Assembly (NCBI RefSeq): GCF_000621145.1
Contig: NZ_JHZB01000018.1
Span: forward strand, 24,928-88,927
DNA from: Desulfobulbus elongatus DSM 2908
GTDB lineage: Bacteria > Desulfobacterota > Desulfobulbia > Desulfobulbales > Desulfobulbaceae
Reading direction: 5' to 3'
Length of the DNA: 64,000 bases
Shown here: positions 13,852 through 23,634 of the stretch, one piece after another
Numbering within the stretch: the stretch's first letter is position 1
Layout of the letters: every line of letters starts with the position of its first letter
Notes under the pieces: generated by a model
Database searches by the model: none
What the model saw: the letters and a program-made list of their open reading frames with translations, nothing else
What the model was told of the DNA's origin: nothing
Program-made: the position numbers and the translations under genes

Positions 13852-15936
13852 ATGAAAGAGACGAAATACAGTATTTGCGGGATGTGCGCCGTTCGCTGTC
13901 CGGTGGCCGTGCAGGTGGAAGACGGCGAGCCTGTGTGGATCGAGGGGAACAGCCATGACGGCGGCATGGGCAAAAGCCTCTGCGCCAAGGGCGGGGCGGC
14001 CTTTGCCCAGCGCCGGGACCGGCAACGGCCGACGGCGCCGCTCCTGCGCCGGGGCGAGCGCGGGGCAGGTGAGTGGCGGGAAGTCTCCTGGGACGAGGCC
14101 TTCGACTATATCACCAGCCGGTTGAATGCCATCGTCGCCGAACACGGCAGCCGGTCCATCATGCTGTCCGACCGTGGCGGTCCCTTTGCCGACCTGCGCA
14201 AGGCCTTCCTCAAGGCCCTGGGGTCACCCAATTACATCAACCACGACTGTACCTGCGGCCGCAACGTCAACCATTCCTCCAAGTCGGTGTACGGTCTGGG
14301 GCGAACCGATCTTGCCTATGACTACGAAAACACCCGCCATATCGTTCTTTTTGGTCGCAACATCACCGAGTCGCTGAAGGTCAAGGAGGTGAAGGGCTTC
14401 CTCAAGGGGATAAAGAAGGGCGCCAGGGTCACCTATATTGATCCGCGCGCCTCGGTCACCGCCGGCAAGGCCAGCCGCTACTGGCAGGTCAAGCCCGGCA
14501 CCGATTACGCCCTGCTGCTGGGCATCGCCCACTGCGTCGTGCATAACGGCTATTACGACCACGAATTCGTGGACCGCTACGTCAATGGCTTGGCGGAGTT
14601 CAAGAATTTTCTCGTGCCCTACACCCCGGAATGGGCCGCCGGCGAAACCGGCATTGCCGCCGCCGAAATCGAGGCCTTCTGTCGCGAACTGAACGAGGAC
14701 CGGCCGAAAGTGATCATCCATCCCGGCTGGATGCTGGCCCGCTACCGCGATTCCTTCCATGCCTCGCGGATCATCCACATCCTCAATGCGCTCATGGGCA
14801 GTATCGAGCAGCCGGGCGGCCTCTTCTATCCCAAGGGACCCAAAGATGCCGGCAAATCCGGCCTCAAGAGCCTGGCCGACCTGGTGCCGGCGGTGGGCGG
14901 GGAACGGGCCGACGGTTGCGGCACGCGCTATCCGCAGTGGGACAAGGGCGCGGGCATGCTCCAGACCGCCTTTGAAGCCATCGACAGCGGCGAGCCCTAC
15001 CCGGTCAAGGCCTATTTCGTCCATCGTCACAATCCCTTCATCGCCCTGCCCGATACCAGGGCGCAGCAGCGGATTTTCGACAAACTCGACCTGATCGTGG
15101 CCGTGGATGTCAACTTCAGCGAAACCGCCTGGTACGCGGACGTGATCCTGCCGGAGAGCACCTTCCTGGAGCGCGACTCCATCCTGCGCACGGAAAAGGG
15201 GCTCAAACCCGGATTCGGCCGGCGGCAGCAATGCGTCAAGCCGCTGCACAACACCAAGGCCGGCTGGGAGATCTACCTCGAACTGGCCAAACGGCTGGGC
15301 AAGGGCGAATATTTTCCCTTCAACACCATCGAGGATATCTGGCAGTACCAGTTGCAGAATACCGGCCTGACCGTTGCCGATTTCGACGCCAAGGGGTTTG
15401 TCAAGCTGAGCGACAAGGCCATCTGGCATGATCGCGACAAACTCAAGTTCGCCACCGAGTCCGGCAAGATCGAACTGGTCAATCCCAAATGGGAGACCAT
15501 GGGCGTGCCCTCGCTGCCGCCGTATGTCGCTCCCGATGGCCCGCCCGCGGGCTCGTTCCGCCTGCTGTTCGGCCGTACCGGCTACCAGGCGCATGGCCAG
15601 CACCAGAACAACCCGATCCTCAACGATCTGCTCGACACCAACCGGCTGTGGATCAATACCGCCGCCGCCGGCAGGCTCGGCATCAAGGACGGCGATATGG
15701 TCCGGGTGGCCAACGGCGACATCCAGGGCAGGATCGCGGCCTACGTCACCGACCTCATCCACCCGGAGGCGGTGTTCATGCTGCACGGTTTCGGCACCGA
15801 CGTCCCGGCCAAGAAACGATCGTTCGGCAAGGGCCTGGCCGATCAGGTATTCATGCAGGGCAAGCTGAAGGAGTGGGACAAGGCCGGCGGCGGCCTCAAT
15901 CTGGCGGAGAGCTTTGTCACCGTGACCCGGGCCTGA
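13852..15936 (+). CDS. molybdopterin oxidoreductase, large catalytic subunit (CISM family)
   Basis: This 694-residue protein carries an N-terminal [4Fe-4S] motif (C9, C12, C16, C44) and the molybdopterin oxidoreductase and dinucleotide-binding domains of the DMSO reductase superfamily. A CTC pair in the segment at 131-137 (C133, C135) is the candidate metal ligand, suggesting Cys coordination as in polysulfide/thiosulfate reductases and some formate dehydrogenases. There is no Tat signal, so it is cytoplasmic. The start at 13852 follows GAGGAG. It is followed by a four-cluster ferredoxin subunit and then nuoA, with no membrane anchor subunit. The substrate is not determinable from sequence. 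Confidence 0.85.
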   Translation: MKETKYSICGMCAVRCPVAVQVEDGEPVWIEGNSHDGGMGKSLCAKGGAAFAQRRDRQRPTAPLLRRGERGAGEWREVSWDEAFDYITSRLNAIVAEHGSRSIMLSDRGGPFADLRKAFLKALGSPNYINHDCTCGRNVNHSSKSVYGLGRTDLAYDYENTRHIVLFGRNITESLKVKEVKGFLKGIKKGARVTYIDPRASVTAGKASRYWQVKPGTDYALLLGIAHCVVHNGYYDHEFVDRYVNGLAEFKNFLVPYTPEWAAGETGIAAAEIEAFCRELNEDRPKVIIHPGWMLARYRDSFHASRIIHILNALMGSIEQPGGLFYPKGPKDAGKSGLKSLADLVPAVGGERADGCGTRYPQWDKGAGMLQTAFEAIDSGEPYPVKAYFVHRHNPFIALPDTRAQQRIFDKLDLIVAVDVNFSETAWYADVILPESTFLERDSILRTEKGLKPGFGRRQQCVKPLHNTKAGWEIYLELAKRLGKGEYFPFNTIEDIWQYQLQNTGLTVADFDAKGFVKLSDKAIWHDRDKLKFATESGKIELVNPKWETMGVPSLPPYVAPDGPPAGSFRLLFGRTGYQAHGQHQNNPILNDLLDTNRLWINTAAAGRLGIKDGDMVRVANGDIQGRIAAYVTDLIHPEAVFMLHGFGTDVPAKKRSFGKGLADQVFMQGKLKEWDKAGGGLNLAESFVTVTRA

Positions 15937-15952
15937 AGAGAGGAGCAAGACC

Positions 15953-16456
15953 ATGAGTATATATATGATCACCCAGAATGTGGCCGACTGCATTGGCTGC
16001 CGGGCCTGCGAGGTCCACTGCAAGGAAAAGAACAATCCCGGTCCCGGCGCGTTTTACTGCCGCATGATCGAGGTCACCTCGGCGAAGACTTCGCCGCCGC
16101 GCATCGATTTCGTCTATCTGTCCTGCTTCCACTGCGAGAAACCCTGGTGCGTCGACGCCTGTCCGACCGGCGCCATGCGCCGGCGCGAGCAGGACGGCAT
16201 TGTCTTTGTCGAGGAGAGCGCCTGCGTCGGCTGCAAGGCCTGTATCACCGCCTGCCCCTGGACCGTGCCCCAGTGGAATCCCGAAACCGGCAAGGTGGGC
16301 AAGTGCGATCTGTGCAAGGACCGCATCGATGAGGGGCTGGAACCGGCCTGCGTCACCAAGTGCACCACCGGCTGCCTGACCTTCACCACGCCCTTGGCCG
16401 CCTCGCAGGCGGCGCGGCAGACCTTCGCCGAACAGCTGCTCCGGAATCGGCGCTGA
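15953..16456 (+). CDS. four-cluster ferredoxin electron-transfer subunit (DmsB/PsrB type)
   Basis: This 167-residue iron-sulfur protein has four cysteine groups: CIGCRACEVHC (from C13), CFHCEKPWC with CP, CVGCKACITACP, and CDLC with C, C and C late. This is the arrangement of the electron-transfer subunit of DMSO-reductase-family enzymes, holding four [4Fe-4S] clusters. It should pass electrons between the catalytic subunit upstream and a partner. The usual NrfD-type membrane subunit is absent; nuoA starts only 7 nt after its stop, which points to complex I as the partner. Confidence 0.88.
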   Translation: MSIYMITQNVADCIGCRACEVHCKEKNNPGPGAFYCRMIEVTSAKTSPPRIDFVYLSCFHCEKPWCVDACPTGAMRRREQDGIVFVEESACVGCKACITACPWTVPQWNPETGKVGKCDLCKDRIDEGLEPACVTKCTTGCLTFTTPLAASQAARQTFAEQLLRNRR

Positions 16457-16463
16457 ACGGGGC

Positions 16464-16838
16464 ATGACCATGGACGCGCTGCCCCGGGAATATCTCGGCA
16501 TCCTTCTGCTGCTCATTTTCGGCATCCTCTTCGGCGTGCTCACCCTTTTCGTGGGCCGGTTTTTCCGCCTCAGCAGGCCGTACCGGGAAAAACTGATCGC
16601 CTACGAGTCGGGCAACGAGCCCACCGAGGCGCCGCGGATGCGCTTTTCGGTGAAGTTCTACTTGATCGCCATCCTGTTCGTGGTGTTCGACGTCGAGGCC
16701 ATCTACCTCTATCCCTGGGCGGTGAGCTACGACCGCCTGGGGCTCTTCGCCCTGGTGGAGATGTTGCTTTTCATCGGCCTGCTCCTGGTCGGCTATGTCT
16801 ACGCCTGGAAGAAGGAGGTGCTGCAATGGGAGAAATAG
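16464..16838 (+). CDS. nuoA: NADH-quinone oxidoreductase subunit A
   Basis: This 124-residue membrane subunit has three helices (about 10-32, 63-85, 93-115). It shows the family pattern YESGNEP followed by [22 protein letters not shown]. An alternative start is the ATG at 16470. It begins the complex I genes 7 nt after the ferredoxin subunit and overlaps nuoB by 13 nt. Confidence 0.96.
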   Translation: MTMDALPREYLGILLLLIFGILFGVLTLFVGRFFRLSRPYREKLIAYESGNEPTEAPRMRFSVKFYLIAILFVVFDVEAIYLYPWAVSYDRLGLFALVEMLLFIGLLLVGYVYAWKKEVLQWEK

Positions 16839-17347
16839 CCGATCCGGCCATGGTCAAGCTGGAAGAGGGCGTCCGCTACATTCCCGGCGCGGGCGCCATT
16901 CTCGGGCCGCTGAACAAGCTGGTCAATTGGGGCCGGGCCGGTTCGATCTGGCCGGTGACCTTCGGCCTAGCCTGCTGCGCCATCGAGATGATGGACGCCG
17001 GCGCCTCGACCAACGATCTCGACCGCTTCGGCATCCTCTTCCGGGCCAGCCCCCGCCAGGCCGACTGCATGGTGGTGGCCGGCACCCTGAGCAAGAAGAT
17101 GGCGCCGGTGCTGCGGCGGGTCTACGATCAGATGCCCGAGCCCCGCTATGTCCTGGCCATGGGCAGTTGCGCGTGCAGCGGCGGCGTCTTCGACACCTAC
17201 GCCGTCACTCAGGGGGTCGACCAAATCATCCCGGTGGACGTCTATGTCCCCGGCTGCCCGCCCCGCCCCGAGGCGCTGCTCGAAGGGTTTCTGCAACTTC
17301 AGGAAAAGATTCGCAAGGAAGAGTACCGATGGAGCAGATGGCGATAG
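16826..17347 (+). CDS. nuoB: NADH-quinone oxidoreductase subunit B
   Basis: This 173-residue peripheral-arm subunit binds the terminal cluster N2. The tandem Cys pair ACCAIEMMD (C50, C51), the later GSCACSGG and [10 protein letters not shown] are all present. It passes electrons to quinone at the NuoB/NuoD interface. It overlaps nuoA and nuoC at its ends. Confidence 0.97.
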   Translation: MGEIADPAMVKLEEGVRYIPGAGAILGPLNKLVNWGRAGSIWPVTFGLACCAIEMMDAGASTNDLDRFGILFRASPRQADCMVVAGTLSKKMAPVLRRVYDQMPEPRYVLAMGSCACSGGVFDTYAVTQGVDQIIPVDVYVPGCPPRPEALLEGFLQLQEKIRKEEYRWSRWR

Positions 17348-17916
17348 TCGATGGATTGCGGGCCGCGTTTCCCGACGAAATCCTGCACAGCTACACCAAT
17401 CAGGGCCAGACCGCGGTGGTCGTCCGGCCGGGCCGGATCGTCGATATGCTCCGCTGGCTGCGGGATACCGACACCATCCGCATGAACCACCTGCGCTCCC
17501 TCTGCGGGGTGGACAACGTCCGCCGCAAGGAATCCGGCCTGTCGCGGTTCGAGGTGGTCTACAACCTCTATTCCATTCCGTTGCGCCATGAGATCCGGGT
17601 GCGGGCCGAGGTGGGCGACAAGGAACCGGCCATCGATTCGGTGGTCGAACTCTGGGCCGGGGCCAACTGGCTGGAGCGGGAAACCTACGACCTGCTCGGC
17701 ATCCGCTTCAACAACCATCCCGATCTACGCCGGGTGCTGATGCCGGACGACTGGGTCGGCCATCCCCTGCGCAAGGACTATCCGCTCAGGGGCAGGGAAG
17801 AGTGGGCCGGCATGACCGAACTGCTCGCCAAGGTGCAGGAACTCGACCGGTTCGGTTTCGATCCGGAAGGGCATGCCCACAGCCAGGCGATACCGGACGA
17901 GGAGGACGAAGAATGA
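17329..17916 (+). CDS. nuoC: NADH-quinone oxidoreductase subunit C
   Basis: This 195-residue 30-kDa-type subunit has the family motif [20 protein letters not shown] and ends the conserved part with [10 protein letters not shown]. It is separate from nuoD, not fused. The ATG at 17329 overlaps the end of nuoB by 19 nt; the open frame extends further upstream, but that part lies inside nuoB. It ends in an ATGA overlap with nuoD. Confidence 0.96.
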   Translation: MEQMAIVDGLRAAFPDEILHSYTNQGQTAVVVRPGRIVDMLRWLRDTDTIRMNHLRSLCGVDNVRRKESGLSRFEVVYNLYSIPLRHEIRVRAEVGDKEPAIDSVVELWAGANWLERETYDLLGIRFNNHPDLRRVLMPDDWVGHPLRKDYPLRGREEWAGMTELLAKVQELDRFGFDPEGHAHSQAIPDEEDEE

Positions 17917-19139
17917 CCCGGCCGATCACGAAGAGCATGGACATTCCGGTGGCCGACGGCGAGGGCGAACGCTACTCCCTGCGCATGGGGCCGCAGCATC
18001 CGGCCACCCACGGCGTGCTCCGGGTCGATCTCGAACTGGACGGCGAAACCATCGTCGAATGCACGCCCCAGGTGGGCTATCTCCACCGCGGCTTTGAAAA
18101 ACTGGCGGAAAACAAGACCTACGCCCAGGCCTTGATCCTCACCGACCGGCTCGACTACATCGCCGCCATGGCCAACAACGTCGGCTACTGTGTGGCGGTG
18201 GAGCGGCTGCTCGACATCTCCGTGCCCCTGCGCGCCAAATACATCCGCACCATAGTGGCCGAGATGTCGCGGATCTGCTCGCACCTGCTCTGGCTGGCCA
18301 CCCACGCCCTGGACATCGGCGCCATGACCGTCTTCCTCTACTGCTTCCGCGAACGCGAGATTTTGCTCGATCTGTTCGAGGAGCTGTGCGGGGCGCGGCT
18401 GACCTTTTCCTATCCCCGCATCGGCGGCGTCCGCCAGGATGTGACCGCCCGCTTCATCGACGGCCTGCAGCGCTTTCTCGACATCTTCCCCAGCAAAATC
18501 GAGGAATACGAGACCCTGATCGACACCAACCGCATCTGGCTCAAGCGCACGGTGGGCATCGGCAAGGTCAGCGGCGAGGAGGCCCTGGCGCTGGGATTGA
18601 CCGGGGCCTGCCTGCGCGGCTCGGGCGTCGATTACGATGTCCGCAAGCACCAGCCCTACGACGCCTACGCCCTGGTCGATTTCGAGGTGCCCCTGGGCAG
18701 CGACGGCGACATCTACGCCCGCTACCGCTGCCGCATGGAGGAACTGCACCAGTCGGCGCGGATCATCCAGCAGTGCATCGATCAACTGCCGCCCGGCCCG
18801 ATCGCCGGCCCGGACGCCCCGGACCTGGTCATGCCCAACAAGGTGCCGGCCCGCATCGAGGCCGGGACCAATGTCTACGGCACCGGCCTGATCAAGCTGG
18901 TCCGCGACCGCAACCTGTATATTTCCGGCGATGTTTACGTGGCCACCGAAGTGCCCAAGGGCGAACTCGGCTTCTATTTCATCTCCGACGGCAACAACCG
19001 GCCCTACCGGATGCACATCCGCTCGCCCTCGTTCATCCACATCGGCGCCCTGGCCGCGATTGCCAGGGGCGAGCTGATCGCCGATTTGATCGCCAACATC
19101 GGCAGCCTGGACGTGGTGCTGGGCGAGTCCGACCGCTGA
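17913..19139 (+). CDS. nuoD: NADH-quinone oxidoreductase subunit D
   Basis: This 408-residue 49-kDa-type subunit forms the quinone pocket with NuoB. It starts MTRPITKS and soon reads MGPQHPATHGVLR, the defining motif with the quinone-contacting His. The C-terminus IGSLDVVLGESDR matches the family end with its Asp-Arg. The start is fixed by the ATGA overlap with nuoC. Confidence 0.97.
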   Translation: MTRPITKSMDIPVADGEGERYSLRMGPQHPATHGVLRVDLELDGETIVECTPQVGYLHRGFEKLAENKTYAQALILTDRLDYIAAMANNVGYCVAVERLLDISVPLRAKYIRTIVAEMSRICSHLLWLATHALDIGAMTVFLYCFREREILLDLFEELCGARLTFSYPRIGGVRQDVTARFIDGLQRFLDIFPSKIEEYETLIDTNRIWLKRTVGIGKVSGEEALALGLTGACLRGSGVDYDVRKHQPYDAYALVDFEVPLGSDGDIYARYRCRMEELHQSARIIQQCIDQLPPGPIAGPDAPDLVMPNKVPARIEAGTNVYGTGLIKLVRDRNLYISGDVYVATEVPKGELGFYFISDGNNRPYRMHIRSPSFIHIGALAAIARGELIADLIANIGSLDVVLGESDR

Positions 19140-19184
19140 TTGTATTTTTTTCGAACCGAATGTTCTGATTGACCGAGGAATGGT

Positions 19185-20153
19185 ATGGATATCCTGCTCA
19201 TGCTCGTGTGGATCGTGATCCTCTTTGTGGTGGTCATGCTCCATGTGGCCTACGCGACCTATTTCGAGCGCAAGATCATCGGGCACATGCAGGTGCGGCT
19301 GGGGCCGATGCGGATCGGCTGGCACGGCCTGCTCCAGCCCATCGCCGACGGCATCAAGTCCTTCTTCAAGGAGGACATCATCCCCGAGAACGCCGACCGG
19401 CCGACCTTCCTGGCCGCGCCCATCATCTGCCTGGTGGCGATGATGACCTCGCTGGCGGTGCTGCCCTTTGCCAGGGGCTGGGTGCTGGCCGACATCGACA
19501 TCGGCCTCCTGTTCATCTTCGCCATGAGTTCGCTGGCCAGCTACGGCGTGGTTTTGGCTGGCTGGTCGTCGAACTCGAAGTACAGTTTTCTGGGCGGCAT
19601 GCGCTCAATGGCCCAGGTCATCAGCTACGAGATCAGCATGGGCCTGAGCCTGGTGGGGGTGATGCTCATGGCCGGCTCGCTCAACCTGAGCGCCATCGTC
19701 GAGGCCCAGGGCGACCGCTTCCTCGGCATGTATCTCATGCCGCAGTGCATCGGTTTCTTTGTCTTCTTCATCAGCATGCTGGCCGAGACCAACCGGGTGC
19801 CCTTCGACCTGCCCGAAGCGGAAACCGAACTGGTTTCCGGCTACTCCACCGAGTACAGCGGCATGCGCTACGCCATCTTCTTCATGGCCGAATACATCGG
19901 CATGATGGTGATGGCCGCCATTGCCACCATCTGCTTCCTCGGCGGCTGGAACGGTCCCTTTGCCGTGCCCTTTTTCCCGCCGCTGTGGTTCGTGCTCAAG
20001 ATCTACCTGTTCATGTTCGTGTTCATCTGGATCCGGGCCACCCTGCCGCGCTACCGCTACGATCAGTTGATGGGGCTGGGCTGGAAGGTGCTCATCCCGC
20101 TGGCGCTGGCGAACATCGTTTTCACCGCCTGCATGAAGGCGATCCTCACATAG
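19185..20153 (+). CDS. nuoH: NADH-quinone oxidoreductase subunit H
   Basis: This 322-residue membrane subunit (about eight helices) links the peripheral arm to the proton-pumping arm. Family motifs include RLGPMRIGWHGLLQPIADG, AETNRVPFDLPEAE and FIWIRATLPRYRYDQLM. It lies 45 nt after nuoD. Confidence 0.97.
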   Translation: MDILLMLVWIVILFVVVMLHVAYATYFERKIIGHMQVRLGPMRIGWHGLLQPIADGIKSFFKEDIIPENADRPTFLAAPIICLVAMMTSLAVLPFARGWVLADIDIGLLFIFAMSSLASYGVVLAGWSSNSKYSFLGGMRSMAQVISYEISMGLSLVGVMLMAGSLNLSAIVEAQGDRFLGMYLMPQCIGFFVFFISMLAETNRVPFDLPEAETELVSGYSTEYSGMRYAIFFMAEYIGMMVMAAIATICFLGGWNGPFAVPFFPPLWFVLKIYLFMFVFIWIRATLPRYRYDQLMGLGWKVLIPLALANIVFTACMKAILT

Positions 20154-20173
20154 GGGGATAAACAAGGAAAACC

Positions 20174-20812
20174 ATGCAGATTCAATACAAACCCCGGCGC
20201 AGCTGGCTGGGCACGATCTTTCAGACCGAGATCCTCCAGGGCATGGGTCTGACCCTGAGACGGCTTTTTTCCAGGCCGATCACCCGCCAGTATCCCGACG
20301 AGCGGCCGCAGATCCGCCCCGGTTTCCGTGGCCAGCACGCCCTGGTGCGCGACCCGGCCACCGGTGACTGCAAGTGCATCGGCTGCATGCGCTGCGCCAT
20401 GGTCTGTCCGTCGCGCTGCATCCGCATCCGCTCGCACAAGGACAAGGAGCCGGGCAGCCGCCGGGTGATCGACTGCTATCGGATCGAGGCCCTGCGCTGC
20501 GTCTACTGCGGTTACTGCGAGGAGGTCTGCCCGGTGAACGCCATCGTTCTCACCGAGGTGTACGAATACAGCCGCTACGAGCGGCCCTCGCTCTATTTCA
20601 CCAGGGAACAGCTGCTGGCCAACTGGGACCGATTCGTGGCCCAGATGGATAAGCCGGTCAAGGAATACGTCAATCCGTTCTGGCGGCCGCGCGGCCAGGC
20701 CGAGCGCAATCTGACCGGCCCGAAACGGTTGCCGGTGCCGCCCGAATGGAGCGGCGAGCAGCAGGTGGTGGGGCGGAAGTGGCGGCAGCATCTCCCCCCG
20801 GAACAATCTTGA
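20174..20812 (+). CDS. nuoI: NADH-quinone oxidoreductase subunit I
   Basis: This 212-residue subunit has two [4Fe-4S] motifs, CIGCMRCAMVCP and CVYCGYCEEVCP, carrying clusters N6a and N6b. The N-terminal part before the clusters and a Pro-rich C-terminal tail (from about 165) are within the range of the family. It would receive electrons from whatever input module replaces NuoEFG. Confidence 0.96.
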   Translation: MQIQYKPRRSWLGTIFQTEILQGMGLTLRRLFSRPITRQYPDERPQIRPGFRGQHALVRDPATGDCKCIGCMRCAMVCPSRCIRIRSHKDKEPGSRRVIDCYRIEALRCVYCGYCEEVCPVNAIVLTEVYEYSRYERPSLYFTREQLLANWDRFVAQMDKPVKEYVNPFWRPRGQAERNLTGPKRLPVPPEWSGEQQVVGRKWRQHLPPEQS

Positions 20813-20823
20813 GGAAGGCGCCG

Positions 20824-21381
20824 ATGTTTCTCCAGCTCTTTTTCGGTTACTGCGCCCTGATGATCGTCGTCAGCGGCCTTCTGGCCATCAGCCTGCGCAA
20901 CCCGGTCCATTGCGTGCTCATGGTCCTGGTGCTCTTTTTCCACATGGCCGGCCTGTATCTGACCCTGAACGCCGAGTTTCTGGCCGCGGTGCAGATCATC
21001 GTCTACGCCGGCGCCATCCTGGTGCTCTATCTGTTCGTACTCTTCCTGGTCAGCCTGCGTGAAGAACTCCATTTGACCGCCTTCGTGCCCAACGCCTGGC
21101 TCGGCCGGATCATCGCCGCCGGCCTGGCCGTGGGCCTGATCGCCACGATCCCCGCCTTCAGCCTGGGCGAGAAGAGTGCCTGGACCGTGGCGGCCATCCG
21201 TGAGGCGACCCACACCAAGGCCCTGGGCCAGGAATTGTATACCAGTTATCTGCTGCCCTTCGAAATCGCCGGCCTGATCCTGCTGGTGGCCCTGATCGGC
21301 GGCCTGGTGCTGGCGCGGCGGGACGAGAACGGCGCGGACGCCCCTGAGTCCGGGGCCGACGGCAAGGAGGTGCTCCGGTGA
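20824..21381 (+). CDS. nuoJ: NADH-quinone oxidoreductase subunit J
   Basis: This 185-residue five-helix membrane subunit contains the motif AEFLAAVQIIVYAGAILVLYLFV. GAGGAAGG precedes the ATG at 20824. Its end overlaps the GTG start of nuoK (GTGA). Confidence 0.95.
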   Translation: MFLQLFFGYCALMIVVSGLLAISLRNPVHCVLMVLVLFFHMAGLYLTLNAEFLAAVQIIVYAGAILVLYLFVLFLVSLREELHLTAFVPNAWLGRIIAAGLAVGLIATIPAFSLGEKSAWTVAAIREATHTKALGQELYTSYLLPFEIAGLILLVALIGGLVLARRDENGADAPESGADGKEVLR

Positions 21382-21680
21382 TTCCCCTGTCCTGGTACCT
21401 GGCCCTGGCGGCCATTTTGTTCTGCATCGGGGTCTGTGGCTTTCTCACCCGGCGCAACGTGATCATCATGTTCCTGTCCATCGAACTGATGCTCAACGGC
21501 GTCAACCTCAACCTGGTGGCGCTCAGCCATTTCCTCGACAGCGTGCGCGGCCAGGCCTTCACCTTTTTCATCATCACCGTGGCCGCGGCCGAGGCCGCCA
21601 TCGGACTCGGCATTGCCATCGCCCTCTACCGGAGCCGGCGCAGCGTGCACGTCGACACCATCAACCACCTCAAGGGATAA
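21378..21680 (+). CDS. nuoK: NADH-quinone oxidoreductase subunit K
   Basis: This 100-residue three-helix subunit has the conserved ELMLNGVNLNLVA and AAAEAAIGLGIAIAL segments with the membrane Glu residues used in proton transfer. It starts with GTG overlapping the nuoJ stop. Confidence 0.96.
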   Translation: MIPLSWYLALAAILFCIGVCGFLTRRNVIIMFLSIELMLNGVNLNLVALSHFLDSVRGQAFTFFIITVAAAEAAIGLGIAIALYRSRRSVHVDTINHLKG

Positions 21681-21684
21681 GAAC

Positions 21685-23607
21685 ATGCCGGCCTCCCTGC
21701 TTGCCATTCCGCTGTTGCCGCTGGCCTCATTCGTCATCACCCTGCTCGTGGGCAGGCGCTGGGGCGCGCGGGCCCACTGGCTGCCGATCGTCGCGGTGCT
21801 GCTTTCCTTCTGCTGCGCCCTGGCCGCCTTTTTCCGGGTGCAGTCGGGCGTGATCATCAACCAGGACATCTACACCTGGATCCAGTCGGGCAACTTGAAC
21901 GTTTCGGTGGGTTTTCTGGTCGATCAACTGACCGCGGTGATGCTGATCGTGGTCACCAGCGTCAGCTCGCTGGTGCACATCTACTCGGTGGGCTACATGA
22001 AGGGCGAGGAGGGCTATTACCGTTTTTTCGCCTACTTGAGCCTCTTCACTTTCTCGATGCTCATGCTGGTGCTGGGCAACAACTTCCTCCAGCTCTTTTT
22101 CGGCTGGGAGGCTGTGGGCCTGTCCTCCTACCTGCTGATCGGGTTTTATTACAACAAGCGGTCGGCTGCCGATGCCGGCAAGAAGGCCTTCATCGTCAAC
22201 CGTTTCGGCGATTTCGGCTTTCTCCTCGGCCTGTTTCTCGTCTTCACCCTGTTCGGCAGCCTCCATTACCATGAGGTGTTCGGCCGGGTGGGCGAACTGG
22301 AAGGGCAGACGATCAATCTGTTCGGCAGCCGGGTCAACGCGGCCACCCTGATCGCGCTTTTGCTCTTCTGCGGGGCGATCGGCAAGTCGGCCCAGATCCC
22401 GCTCCATGTCTGGCTGCCGGATGCCATGGAGGGACCGACCCCGGTCAGTGCTCTGATCCACGCCGCCACCATGGTCACGGCCGGCGTCTTCCTGATCGCC
22501 CGCTGCAACCCGATCTTCGCCCTCTCGCCGGCGACGCTCAACCTGATCACCGTGCTCGGCGCGGTCACCGCCCTGTTCGCCGCCACCATCGCCCTGGTCC
22601 AGACCGACATCAAGCGGGTGGTGGCCTATTCCACGGTGAGCCAGTTGGCCTACATGTTCATCGGCTGCGGCGTCGGCGCCTATTCGGCCGGCATCTTTCA
22701 CCTGTTCACCCACGCCTATTTCAAGGCCCTGCTCTTTCTCGGCTGCGGCTCGGTGATCCTCGGCATGCACCACGAACAGGACGTGCGCTCCATGGGCGGG
22801 TTGAAAGAGAAAATGCCCATCACCTACTGGACCTTTCTCCTCGCCTCCCTGTCTATTGCCGGCGTGCCCGGCCTGGCCGGCTTTTTCAGCAAGGACGAAA
22901 TCCTGCTCATGGCCTTCAACACCGATCTGGCCGCCGGCAAATTCGCCTGGGCCGTCGGCACCCTGGTGGCCTTCATGACCGCCTTCTATTCCTTCCGCCT
23001 GCTGTTTCTCATCTTCCACGGCGAATTCCGCGGCACCGAGGAGCAGCGCCACCATCTGCACGAATCGCCGGCGGTGGTCACCGTGCCCCTGATGCTGCTG
23101 GCCGTCGGCGCGGTCACGGCAGGTTGGTTCGGCGTGCCCGCGCTGCTGGGCGGCGACAACCACTGGGCCCACTTTCTCGAACCAGTGCTCGGCCATCCCC
23201 ATGTCCATGTCTCCGCCGCCACCGAGGCCCTGCTCATGGGCAGCTCGATCTTGGCCGGAGTCTGCGGCATCGGCCTAGCCTACTATCTGTACCGCCTGAA
23301 GCCACAGCTGCCCAGCCTGGCGGCCGAACGGCTGGCCTTTGTCTACCGCTTGCTGCTGAACAAGTACTATATCGACGAACTGTATGACGCTATCCTGGTC
23401 AAGCCGACCCTGGCCTTCAGCCGCAAGGTGGTGCTGCGGATCGTCGATATGGCCTGCATCGAGGGCGTGGTCAACGGGCTGCCCAAGGCCATCGGCGCCT
23501 TTGCCGAGCGGCTGCGGCGGCTGCAGGACGGCCAGGTGGCGCATTACCTCGCCTGGATGGGCGGCGGCGCCCTGGCCCTGGTGGCGGTGCTGCTGATCGG
23601 CCTCTAA
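21685..23607 (+). CDS. nuoL: NADH-quinone oxidoreductase subunit L (proton-pumping)
   Basis: This 640-residue antiporter-like subunit has about 14 to 16 helices. Recognisable features are FFGWEAVGLSSYLLIGFYY, the IPLHVWLPDAMEGPTPVSAL segment with the broken helix, and FSKDEILL. The C-terminal lateral helix region and an NKYYIDELYD motif are present. The ATG at 21685 lies 4 nt after the nuoK stop. Confidence 0.97.
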   Translation: MPASLLAIPLLPLASFVITLLVGRRWGARAHWLPIVAVLLSFCCALAAFFRVQSGVIINQDIYTWIQSGNLNVSVGFLVDQLTAVMLIVVTSVSSLVHIYSVGYMKGEEGYYRFFAYLSLFTFSMLMLVLGNNFLQLFFGWEAVGLSSYLLIGFYYNKRSAADAGKKAFIVNRFGDFGFLLGLFLVFTLFGSLHYHEVFGRVGELEGQTINLFGSRVNAATLIALLLFCGAIGKSAQIPLHVWLPDAMEGPTPVSALIHAATMVTAGVFLIARCNPIFALSPATLNLITVLGAVTALFAATIALVQTDIKRVVAYSTVSQLAYMFIGCGVGAYSAGIFHLFTHAYFKALLFLGCGSVILGMHHEQDVRSMGGLKEKMPITYWTFLLASLSIAGVPGLAGFFSKDEILLMAFNTDLAAGKFAWAVGTLVAFMTAFYSFRLLFLIFHGEFRGTEEQRHHLHESPAVVTVPLMLLAVGAVTAGWFGVPALLGGDNHWAHFLEPVLGHPHVHVSAATEALLMGSSILAGVCGIGLAYYLYRLKPQLPSLAAERLAFVYRLLLNKYYIDELYDAILVKPTLAFSRKVVLRIVDMACIEGVVNGLPKAIGAFAERLRRLQDGQVAHYLAWMGGGALALVAVLLIGL

Positions 23608-23634
23608 CCCCGAACCCTTACGGAACCCTTCGCG

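Noticed and set aside
14224..16035. A 603-codon minus-strand frame
   Set aside because: It is antisense to the molybdoenzyme, low in recognisable motifs and rich in Gly, Asp and Val as typical of shadows.
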